A stretch of 64,000 nucleotides of DNA from Streptomyces sp. H27-H1 (lineage in GTDB: Bacteria > Actinomycetota > Actinomycetes > Streptomycetales > Streptomycetaceae). The stretch is from contig NZ_JAPNLJ010000004.1 of the NCBI RefSeq assembly GCF_026627445.1, positions 1 to 64,000 on the forward strand, written 5' to 3'. The position numbers were made by a program, and so were the translations under genes. Within the stretch, counting starts at the first letter, position 1, and each line of letters opens with the position of its first letter. Positions 11,214 to 19,139 of this stretch are shown here, in pieces. A model generated the notes under the pieces. The model ran no database searches and was not told where the DNA came from. It saw only the letters and a list, made by a program, of their open reading frames with translations.

Positions 11214-11216
11214 CAA

Positions 11217-13931
11217 TCACACCCACGTCCGGGGACGGAAACGGTTTGCCCGCTCCACCAGTTCGATCCTCTCGTCGCCCCGCTGCGCCAGCCGTGCCAG
11301 CACGCGGAACGAGCGCTCCAGTCCGAAGCGCAGCCCCCGCTCGTCCAGTTGGCAGCCGAGCAGCGAGGGAAGGCCGGAGTCGGAACCCCGGCTACCCGAC
11401 AGTACCCAGTCCAGCGCCGTGCCCAGAACTTCCGCCCTGAGCCGCTCATGGCGCACCGAGTCCAGGCCGAACCTGCCCAGCGCCTCCACCTGCGCCGCGG
11501 CCGCCTTCAGATCGGGCAGCAGCGCCTCCTGGGGCGACCGGTCGCGCAGGCGTGCCCGTACCGCCGCCACCCGCGCGGCGGTGTGGTGGATCGAGGCCTC
11601 CGGTACGGATTCCAGGGTGCGCACGGCTCCGCCCCGGTCCCCGGCGGCCAGCTGCACCCGGGCCAGCCCGAACGCCGCCCCGACGAAGCCCGGGTCCGTG
11701 GCCCACACCAGGCGGTAGTACTCGGCGGCGTTGTCCAGCTGCCCCAGCACCTCCGCGCACAGCCCCAGCGCCAGCTTCGGCGCCGGTTCGCCGGGGAAGG
11801 CGTCGTAGATGGCGTCGAAGGACAGGGCCGCCGTCTCGTCCTCCCCGACGGCCAGCGAGGAGACGCCCCGGGCCCACACCACGCGCCAGTCGTCGGGATG
11901 CCGCGCCTCCAGCCGGGTCAGCGCGTCGGCGACGAGCGGCGCGTCGGCCCCGCCCAGTTCGAGCCGGGCCCGCAGCTCCCGCAGCCGCAGCTCGGCGGAT
12001 TCGGCCGGTGCCGAGCCCAGCGCGGCCAGCAGGTCGGCCGGCGCGTAGGCCAGCAGGCCCGCCAGGAACCCGGCGTTGGGGTCCCCGGGGTCGACCAGCG
12101 GCACGGGCAGCGCCAGCGCGGCCTCGCGGGTGTCCAGCGTGGACCGCTCCGGCCGCCGCGAGGAGGCGGCCTCGACGGGTGGCGGCGGCGCGGCCGCCGG
12201 AGCCCGGCGCGGGGCCGGCACGCCGGGACCGGCGGCCCGGTGCGTCGCCGTGGTGACCAGCCCGGTCGCGCCGTACCCCGTATGCGGCGGAGCCGCCGGG
12301 GCGGCAGCGGCCGCAGCCCCCACCGCCGGAGCCGCCGCCGGAGCGGGGACCGCGGCCGGCACCCGGGCCGGAGCCGGACCCCGCGCCACCCGCCACCGCT
12401 TCACGGGCCGCTCACCCAGCCGGGACGCCTGCGCACCCGACTCGTCGGTGAACAGCCGGTCGTCCGGCACCCGCAGCTCGGGCCCGAAGAGGGTGGACAC
12501 CTGCGGCCTGGGGCGGCCCGTCTGCAGTGCGACGACCTCCCGCAGCACCCCCGTCAGCTGGTCCGCCATCTCCTGCGCGGACGCGAACCGCCGTCCCGGA
12601 TCCGGGTCGGTGGCCCGTACCAGCAGCCGGTAGAAGGACTCGTACCGCCCGAACACCTCGATGTGCTCCGGGTCCGGCAGCGAGTCCACGAACACGTTCG
12701 TGTAGCCCTGGAAGTCGAAGGTCAGCACGGCCAGCGTGCGCGCCACCGTGTACAGGTCGGAGGCGACAGACGGCCCGACCTCCGCGACCTCCGGCGCCTG
12801 GTAGCCGACGGTGCCGTAGATGGCCGACTCCTCGTCGTCCATCCGCCGTACCGCGCCCATGTCGATCAGCTTCAGCTGATCGGCCTGCTGGATGGCGTTG
12901 TCGACCTTGAAGTCGCAGTACAGGAGGTTGCGGGTGTGCAGGTGGCCGAGCGCCTCCAGCGCCTCGATGCCGTACGCGCACGCCTGCTCCACCGGCAGCG
13001 GGTCGCGGCGGCCGTCCGGCCGGCGCCGCTCGTTGGCGATCTCCTTGAGCGATTTGCCGCCCACGTACTCCATGACGATGTACCCGTCGAGCGAACCGGT
13101 CCGCTGGTCCAGGTGCTCCACGAAGTTGTAGATCCGCACGATGTTGGAGTGCTCGATCTCCGCGAGGAAGCGCCGCTCCGAGATCGCGGCCGCCATCGCG
13201 TCCTGGTCCCCGGTGTCCAGCAGGCCCTTGAGCACCACCCACCGGTCCGACACGGCCCGGTCCACCGCGAGATACACCCAGCCCAGGCCGCCGTGCGCGA
13301 GGCAGCCCGCGACCTCGTACTGCCCGTGGACGAGGTCGCCCGCGCGCAGCTTGGGCACGAAGGAGTACGGGTGCCCGCACTTGGTACAGAAACCTTCCGT
13401 CCGTCCCGGCCGCTCCCCACGGGCCCGCCCCACCGGTGCGCCGCAGTCCGAGCGCGAGCAGAACCGCTTGCGCTCCGGGACCTCGGGGTTTTCCAGCACC
13501 GCAGCCGAAGGATCCGGCCGAGGCACCTCCGGTACGTTGACCAGCCCGGCCCCCAGCCGGCCGCGGCCCGACCCGGAGGCGGCCGAACCCGAACTGCGCA
13601 CCGACACCGACCGGGTGGACGCCGCCCCCGAGAGAGCACGCGACAGCCGGCCCGACACGGAACGCCGGGACGAAGAGGACCGTGAGGACCGGGAAGCCCG
13701 CGAGGACGATGACGAGGACGAGGACCTTCCCGACCCGTGCGAGCCCTGCGAGTCGCCGTGGCGGGCCGCGCTCGTCATCGCCGTCGGTACCGACACCAGC
13801 TCCTCGGCGCCCGCCGCGACGGCTCCGGCCGGCGCCAGCCCGCAGGTGCCGCAGTAGACCTCGCCGCCGCCCATGTCCTCGTACGCCCCCGGGCAGCCGG
13901 GGCGCATGCACGCCGTTTCGATCAGACTCAC
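11217..13931 (-). CDS. pknG: PknG-like Ser/Thr protein kinase with rubredoxin and TPR regions
   Basis: 904 residues with the PknG plan. The first Cys cluster is C8, C13, C27, C30. An Arg/Ser-rich linker (residues 61-120) follows, then a rubredoxin-like knot C158-x4-C163...C182-x2-C185. The kinase domain runs from about 195 to 470 and a TPR-type helical C-terminus fills the rest. Catalytic residues are visible: K235 in VVLK, D340 in YCDFKVDN, N345, and D357 in DMG replacing DFG. PknG controls glutamate metabolism through GarA-type FHA proteins in mycobacteria. GTG 13931 follows GGAGGGGGACGC and overlaps the upstream stop as GTGA, implying coupled translation. Confidence 0.95.
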   Translation of the reverse strand: MSLIETACMRPGCPGAYEDMGGGEVYCGTCGLAPAGAVAAGAEELVSVPTAMTSAARHGDSQGSHGSGRSSSSSSSSRASRSSRSSSSRRSVSGRLSRALSGAASTRSVSVRSSGSAASGSGRGRLGAGLVNVPEVPRPDPSAAVLENPEVPERKRFCSRSDCGAPVGRARGERPGRTEGFCTKCGHPYSFVPKLRAGDLVHGQYEVAGCLAHGGLGWVYLAVDRAVSDRWVVLKGLLDTGDQDAMAAAISERRFLAEIEHSNIVRIYNFVEHLDQRTGSLDGYIVMEYVGGKSLKEIANERRRPDGRRDPLPVEQACAYGIEALEALGHLHTRNLLYCDFKVDNAIQQADQLKLIDMGAVRRMDDEESAIYGTVGYQAPEVAEVGPSVASDLYTVARTLAVLTFDFQGYTNVFVDSLPDPEHIEVFGRYESFYRLLVRATDPDPGRRFASAQEMADQLTGVLREVVALQTGRPRPQVSTLFGPELRVPDDRLFTDESGAQASRLGERPVKRWRVARGPAPARVPAAVPAPAAAPAVGAAAAAAPAAPPHTGYGATGLVTTATHRAAGPGVPAPRRAPAAAPPPPVEAASSRRPERSTLDTREAALALPVPLVDPGDPNAGFLAGLLAYAPADLLAALGSAPAESAELRLRELRARLELGGADAPLVADALTRLEARHPDDWRVVWARGVSSLAVGEDETAALSFDAIYDAFPGEPAPKLALGLCAEVLGQLDNAAEYYRLVWATDPGFVGAAFGLARVQLAAGDRGGAVRTLESVPEASIHHTAARVAAVRARLRDRSPQEALLPDLKAAAAQVEALGRFGLDSVRHERLRAEVLGTALDWVLSGSRGSDSGLPSLLGCQLDERGLRFGLERSFRVLARLAQRGDERIELVERANRFRPRTWV

Positions 13932-15262
13932 GCGTCCCCCTCCCTCGGCCCGTCGGGCCACTCACGCACCGGTTGCGGCCCTTGCCGCTCTTGGTCCCCC
14001 TGCTGCTGCGATGGCAACGCCTCGGCCGCCGCCCACTGGTAGCGCAGCACCGCCTGCTCGGCGGCCCGTAGATCGCACGGCGCACTCCACAGCATCCGCC
14101 GAGCCGTGTCGTACCGCTCCATCAGCAGCGGATCCTCCGCCATGCCGAGCCGGGCCACCTTCGCCTTGTAGGCGTCGAGCCGCCCGCGCAGCTCCGCCCG
14201 CACCGCCAGCGGCGCAGTCACCGCGGTCAACGATTCGCGGGCCCGCCGCAGTTCCTCACCGGCCCGCTCCTCCAACGACTCCAGCAGCGGCGACAGCCGG
14301 TGCCACTGGGCCTGGCGCCGGTACTCGGCCGCCGCCGAGAGCTGCTCCTGCAGCGCCGTCGGCGGTCCGCTCACCGCGGGAACCTCGGACGCCGCGATCT
14401 TCGCCAGCACCTCGCCGCGGGCCGTGCGCGCCTCCGCCAGGGTCCGGTCGGCCCGCGAGAGCACGTCCCGCAGACCGATCAGCCGCTGCTCGGCGTCCTG
14501 CCGGACGGCCAGCACCGCCTCGACCTCCCGGCGTACGTCCTCCAGCGCGAGCGCGGCCCGGTCGTAGCGCCCGGTGTCCGGACGGCCACCGCCCGGCGCG
14601 GAACTCCCGGCCACCGCGAACCAGAACGCCAGCGGGTCCTCGATCACCCGGGCCCGCAAGTCCGCCAACTCGGCCGTGATGGCCTCCAGGTCGTCCCCCG
14701 AGGGGTGTTCCCCCGGCCGGACCCCCACCGAGTGGGCGAGGGCGCGGGTGCGGTGCAGTTCGGCCGCCAGCAGGTCGATCCGGGCCGGGAGCGCCGACCA
14801 GACCGAGTCCGCGGCGACCACCACGTCCAGCGAGCCCGCGTACAGCTCGTTCATCCGGGCCACCAGTTCGGCGAGCGAGAACCGCTCCGCCAGCGGGACC
14901 CCCTCCACCGCGGCTCCGGAGATGAGCACCCCGGGCCCCCGCAGCCGGTCCGTCAGCTCGACCAGGTCCTCGCGGCTCGGCCAGCGCCGCCGCTCCCGGA
15001 TCTGCCGGGCAGCGCCCAGCGCCCCGCTGTAGGCGTCGAAGTACCGCCACAGCCGGGTGATGGCCGTGTCGGCCTCGGCCCACCGCTCCTTGGTGACCCC
15101 GGTCAGACCGGCACCCTCCAGCAGCCGGCGGCCGGCGTGGTCCTGGAGCGCGAGCAGCGAGGTCTCGACGGCCTCGTGCTCCGCGCCCAGCCGTGCCAGG
15201 GCGCGGTCCACGCCGTCCCGGTCCATCACTGACGGCTGCGCGCCCACAGGATGTGCTTCCAC
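13928..15262 (-). CDS. Helical protein of unknown function between GlnH-like and PknG-like genes
   Basis: 444 residues with no family I recognise. It is almost wholly alpha-helical by composition, with Leu/Ala/Glu/Arg-rich stretches (for example HRLSPLLESLEERAGEELRRARE) that suggest coiled coils. There are no membrane spans, Cys clusters or catalytic signatures. GTG 15262 was chosen because GGAGG sits 8 nt upstream; ATG 15226 is an alternative. Its stop overlaps the pknG start. No equivalent lies between glnH and pknG in Mycobacterium. An adaptor linking the membrane sensor to the kinase is a reasonable guess, not shown. Confidence 0.88.
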   Translation of the reverse strand: MEAHPVGAQPSVMDRDGVDRALARLGAEHEAVETSLLALQDHAGRRLLEGAGLTGVTKERWAEADTAITRLWRYFDAYSGALGAARQIRERRRWPSREDLVELTDRLRGPGVLISGAAVEGVPLAERFSLAELVARMNELYAGSLDVVVAADSVWSALPARIDLLAAELHRTRALAHSVGVRPGEHPSGDDLEAITAELADLRARVIEDPLAFWFAVAGSSAPGGGRPDTGRYDRAALALEDVRREVEAVLAVRQDAEQRLIGLRDVLSRADRTLAEARTARGEVLAKIAASEVPAVSGPPTALQEQLSAAAEYRRQAQWHRLSPLLESLEERAGEELRRARESLTAVTAPLAVRAELRGRLDAYKAKVARLGMAEDPLLMERYDTARRMLWSAPCDLRAAEQAVLRYQWAAAEALPSQQQGDQERQGPQPVREWPDGPREGDA

Positions 15263-15312
15263 CGACCCCGCCTCCGGTCTCGTGACATCTGGCTCAGAAT
15301 CCGCCACCGGCC

Positions 15313-16437
15313 TCAGTCCCGGTACTTGGGAGCGGGCGGACCGGCCACGCCGGGCAGCACGGGCTCCAGATGGGCCCGGTAAGCCGACATCCACGGGCTC
15401 TCGGCGCCGCCCGCGCGGTAATCCTCCAGCACCTTGTTGACCCGGCGCACCAGGTCTCCGGCGTCCTTGTTCATGGCCACCCCGTAGAACTCCCTGGTGA
15501 ACGGGGAGCCCACCAGCCGGACCGAGGGGTCCTGCGCGGCCTGGCCGGCGGCGAGGGCGTTGTCCGTGATGATGCCGTCCACCTCGCCCAACTGCAGCCG
15601 GACCAGGCAGTCGAGCTGGTTGGGCACGCTGACCGGGACGGAGCCGAAGGACTGGACGGCCAGTTCCGCCTCCGCCGTGGAGCCGGCCGCCGTGCAGATG
15701 CGGCGGCCCTTCAGCGAGGCGTCGTAGCCGGTGATCGCCGAACCCTTGGGGGCCAGCACCTGCTGCCCGGCCTCGAAGTACGCCGTCGAGAAGGCGACGT
15801 CCTCCAGCCGCTTGCAGTTGACCGTCATCGTCCGCACCACGATGTCGACGGTGCCGTCCTTGAGCGCGGGAATGCGCTGACTGGTCGGGACGGCCCGGTA
15901 GATGACCTTGCCGTCCTCGCCGAATATGTCCTTCGCTATGGCTTTGACCAGGGCGATGTCGAAGCCGTCGAGCTCACCGGCCGGGTTGCGGTAGCCCCAT
16001 TTGAAGCTGTTCTGGTCCACACCCGCGACCAGGTGGCCCGCGGCGCGGATCCGCTGGATGGCCGAGCCGTCCAGCCCGTTGGGCCGCAGGCTCGCCTCCG
16101 GGTTCTCGCAGGTGTCGGCGGGCGCCAGCGGAGCGACGGCCATCCTGGCCGGCTCGCGCACCAGCGAGGAGCCCCCCGAGGAGCCCGGAGCCGCCTGGGC
16201 CAGTGGCAGCAGCACGGCCGCCGCCGTCAGCGCGCAGGCCAAGGCCATCGCACCGACCCCGCCCCAGCCGCGCAGCCGGCCGGTCAGCCGCCGCAGGCCC
16301 CGTACCTCCTGGATCTCCGCGGCGCCCTCGTGGCCATCGGCCGCCCAGGGCCCCCCGGCTGACGCCGCGGCCGTGCCGCCGCCTCCGGCCCAGGCTGCCC
16401 CCACGGCCGTCTTCCCGCGCTTCACCCGTCCCGGCAT
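15313..16437 (-). CDS. glnH: GlnH-like glutamate/aspartate-binding protein, membrane-anchored
   Basis: 374 residues. Residues 1-57 are a polar N-terminal tail, 58-82 one hydrophobic span, and 110-370 a type-II periplasmic binding fold (LVAGVDQNSFKWGYRNPAGELDGFDIALVKAIA, quoted in part, then RICTAAGSTAEAEL and VDGIITDN). I see no lipobox, so it appears anchored by the span rather than lipidated. No ABC permease or ATPase is nearby. With the GlnX-like gene upstream and pknG downstream it should sense rather than import amino acids, as shown for mycobacterial GlnH. GTG 16446, overlapping the upstream stop, is an alternative start. Confidence 0.9.
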   Translation of the reverse strand: MPGRVKRGKTAVGAAWAGGGGTAAASAGGPWAADGHEGAAEIQEVRGLRRLTGRLRGWGGVGAMALACALTAAAVLLPLAQAAPGSSGGSSLVREPARMAVAPLAPADTCENPEASLRPNGLDGSAIQRIRAAGHLVAGVDQNSFKWGYRNPAGELDGFDIALVKAIAKDIFGEDGKVIYRAVPTSQRIPALKDGTVDIVVRTMTVNCKRLEDVAFSTAYFEAGQQVLAPKGSAITGYDASLKGRRICTAAGSTAEAELAVQSFGSVPVSVPNQLDCLVRLQLGEVDGIITDNALAAGQAAQDPSVRLVGSPFTREFYGVAMNKDAGDLVRRVNKVLEDYRAGGAESPWMSAYRAHLEPVLPGVAGPPAPKYRD

Positions 16438-16442
16438 CGCTC

Positions 16443-17846
16443 TCACCTGTACTCCGAAAGCCTGCGCCCGACGCCGAGCAGGGCGGCCGCCGCACCGACG
16501 ACCGCCAGGGCCGCCGTGCCTGTCACCAAACCGTCGAGCGCCCCGAGCCCGTCCCGCGCAGCCCGGGTGAACTCCCGCTGCTCGTGGACCACGGCCTGTT
16601 CCAGCGAGGCGTCCACCGTGTCGAAGGCGCTCCCCGTGGGCTCCTTGTGTTCCTTGTCCCCGATGACCTGCCCGACGGCGCCCTGGTAGTCGCCCGTCAG
16701 GTCCGTCTGCCGGGCCGCCGCGTGCAGTTCCCACCACCGCTTCACACCGTCCGCGGCGCGGGTCACCGGCTCCCGGCCCGCCTCGTCGTCGGCCAGTTTC
16801 GCCGCCGTCTTCAGGCCCGCGTCCAGGTCCTTCATCTCGCTCGAGAAGTCCACGTCGTACTTGTCGGACTTCTTGTCCTCGGCCAGTACGGCTCCGCGCG
16901 AGATCAGCGTCAGGTTCTCGCTGGCCCGCGCCTGGAGCGAGGCGATCCGCGCGTCATTGAGCACCTTGAGGGACTCCTGCCCGTCCGTGCGGGCCTCGCT
17001 CAGTTCCGACCGGGCGACCGTGTGCCCCGCGGCCAGCCACAGCAGCAGCACCAGCGAGGCGGCGGTCGCGGCGACGAGCCCGTGGTTGAGGACGCGGTTC
17101 GTCCGCAGGTAGTTGCGCCGCTGGGCCCAGCCCAGGGCGACGAGTGCGAGCAGACCCGCCCCGAACGCGGCCAGGGGCAGCGCGCGGGCGTCGTCGTAGT
17201 CCGTGTAGAGCCGCCCGGTCTCCGCCTCGTAGAGCCGCTGCGCGGCGGGCAGCAGCTGGGTGCTCATCTGCTCGTTCGCGTACCGGAGGTATGCGCCGCC
17301 GAGCGGCAGGCCCTGCTTGTTGGTGGCCCGGGCCTGTTCGATGAGGCCGGTATAGCGGGGCAGCTGCTCGCTCAGCAAGGTGATCTGCTTGCGGGAGTCC
17401 TCGCCGGCCGTGGTGCTGGCCGCCGCGTTCACCAGCAGCCGGGACGCGTTGGCTATGTCCTTCTCGTACCGGCTGCGGACCTCGCGGGGCTCTTCGCCGC
17501 CCGCGAGGAAACCACTGGACGAGGCGGTGTCGGCGTCCGCGAGCGAACGGTAGATGTTCGCCGCGTCGGCGCTCAGCGGCTGGCTGCGGCCCACGACGTC
17601 GTCGGCCGCGTCGACCCGGCCCGAGATCTCCCAGACGGCCACGGCGCCGAACAGCAGGACCAGCGCGGCCAGGGCCGCGCCGATGATCCGCAGCCGGCCG
17701 GGCTCGGTGGTGGCCGCCGCGCGCAGCCGCTCCACACCCTCGGCCCAGGCGGTGCCCCGTCGGGGCAGCGCGTCGGGCGGCGGCGCAGGCGGCCCGGAGG
17801 GCGCCTGGACGCCGCCGGGCGCGGGCGCGCGTGATGTGATGGCCAC
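16443..17846 (-). CDS. glnX: GlnX-like four-span membrane sensor protein
   Basis: 467 residues. Hydrophobic spans lie near residues 52-73, 222-240, 256-274 and 437-459. Two extracytoplasmic helical domains (about 75-220 and 275-435) resemble the four-helix sensory bundles of chemoreceptors. The first 50 residues are Pro-rich and cytoplasmic. Topology and place directly ahead of glnH and pknG match mycobacterial GlnX, which relays GlnH binding to PknG. The assignment rests on this rather than on a motif. GTG 17846 follows GGAGGTCAGG. It is the first gene of the operon; its promoter should lie in 17847-18119. Confidence 0.85.
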   Translation of the reverse strand: MAITSRAPAPGGVQAPSGPPAPPPDALPRRGTAWAEGVERLRAAATTEPGRLRIIGAALAALVLLFGAVAVWEISGRVDAADDVVGRSQPLSADAANIYRSLADADTASSSGFLAGGEEPREVRSRYEKDIANASRLLVNAAASTTAGEDSRKQITLLSEQLPRYTGLIEQARATNKQGLPLGGAYLRYANEQMSTQLLPAAQRLYEAETGRLYTDYDDARALPLAAFGAGLLALVALGWAQRRNYLRTNRVLNHGLVAATAASLVLLLWLAAGHTVARSELSEARTDGQESLKVLNDARIASLQARASENLTLISRGAVLAEDKKSDKYDVDFSSEMKDLDAGLKTAAKLADDEAGREPVTRAADGVKRWWELHAAARQTDLTGDYQGAVGQVIGDKEHKEPTGSAFDTVDASLEQAVVHEQREFTRAARDGLGALDGLVTGTAALAVVGAAAALLGVGRRLSEYR

Positions 17847-18119
17847 CCTGACCTCCCCCTCGGTCCTTCGTGCTTCGCAGCAGTATGGCCTTAGTGGCGG
17901 TGGACCACAGCACCCGGTGCTGGATCAGGCACGATCCGCCCCGATCCGTCCCCCCGGTCCTGTCCCGGCAGGTCGCTCCCCGCCCGGTCCCGAACCGTCT
18001 GCGGCCCGTACCGGGCCGCTCCGCGATCTACGCCCCGTCCGCCGCGGCCCGTCCGCTCCGCCACCCCTTGACCGTCAGTACGCCCCACGGGCCGCGATGG
18101 TTCCGGCGGGGGCCCCGGT

Positions 18120-19139
18120 TCACCCGAAATGGGCACGCAGCTTCTCGTAGGCCTCGGGGCCGGCCCCCAGCGCGTCCAGGCCCAGCAGGCCGGCGCCCAG
18201 CACCGGCGGGGCCGTCACCACCGAGACCCGGGCGTACGGGGCCCGTTCGGCCAGCAGGGCCTCCACCCGCCCGTTCAGCAGCGGATGCCGGGCGGCCAGC
18301 ACGCTGCCGCCCAGCAGGACGGGCGCCTCCTCGGTCAGCAGCCCGAGCCGCTCCAGCGCCACCGAGGCCAGCGCCACCACCTCCTCGGCCTGCCGCTCGA
18401 CGAGGGCCGCGGCGGCCGGATCACCGGCGGCGGCCACCGCGAACAGCACCGGCACCACCTCGTGCATCCGGACGGGCTCTATGGCGCCCAGGTGCACCGC
18501 CTCGATCAGCGCGTACATGGACCCCAGCCCGAAGTGGCCCGGCAGGGCCGCCGCGAGCTCGGTGGGGCCGCCGCGGCCGTCCTCGGCGCGCGCCGCCCAC
18601 CACATGGCCTCGGCGGCCAGTCCGCCACCGCCGCCCCAGTCGCCGGAGAGCTGCCCGATCGCCGGGAACCGGGCCGTACGCCCGTCGGGCAGCATCCCCA
18701 CGCAGTTGATGCCCGCCCCGCACACCACCGCGACCCCGCGCGGCCCCCCGGCGGCCTCGCCGAGTCCGGCGCGCAGGATCGCGAAGGTGTCGTTGCGGAC
18801 CTCGGTGGACGTGCCCCAGCCGCGCGCGCCGATGGCCTGTGCGAGCCCGAGCTCCTCCACCGGAAGGTCCGCGTTGGCCAGACAGGCCGACACGTGGACG
18901 GCGTACGGGGCTCCGGCCGCGGCCCCCTCCGGTCCGGCGGCCCCGACCGCCTCGGTGACGGCCTGCCCGAGGACGTCCACCGCCGCCTCGACCCCGACGC
19001 GCGGGGGCTGGAAGCCGCCCGCGCGCCCGGTGCCGAGGACGCGCCCGTCCGCGGCGATCAGCGCCACGTCCGTCTTGCTGTTGCCCGCGTCGACGGCGAG
19101 GACGGCCGCTTGCGGCGGAAGGGGCCGGCTCACGCCCAT
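18120..19139 (-). CDS. csnK: BadF/GlcNAc-kinase-type sugar kinase (CsnK-like)
   Basis: 339 residues of the ASKHA fold. The phosphate-1 loop is LAVDAGNSKTDVALI at residues 13-27, with GVAVVCGAGINCVG and WGGGGGLAAEAMWW further on, as in N-acetylglucosamine and glucosamine kinases. It overlaps the GH4 gene by 10 bp and ends the operon, so it probably phosphorylates the amino sugar brought in by the ABC transporter. The symbol follows the S. lividans csnR-K operon, whose gene order this matches. The exact sugar is inferred. Confidence 0.82.
   Translation of the reverse strand: MGVSRPLPPQAAVLAVDAGNSKTDVALIAADGRVLGTGRAGGFQPPRVGVEAAVDVLGQAVTEAVGAAGPEGAAAGAPYAVHVSACLANADLPVEELGLAQAIGARGWGTSTEVRNDTFAILRAGLGEAAGGPRGVAVVCGAGINCVGMLPDGRTARFPAIGQLSGDWGGGGGLAAEAMWWAARAEDGRGGPTELAAALPGHFGLGSMYALIEAVHLGAIEPVRMHEVVPVLFAVAAAGDPAAAALVERQAEEVVALASVALERLGLLTEEAPVLLGGSVLAARHPLLNGRVEALLAERAPYARVSVVTAPPVLGAGLLGLDALGAGPEAYEKLRAHFG

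Noticed and set aside
9510..13685. Very long open frame on the plus strand opposite the phosphatase and kinase genes
   Set aside because: Composition is Arg/Gly/Val/Gln-rich with no motif, and it mirrors two convincing minus-strand genes; a shadow of high third-position GC.
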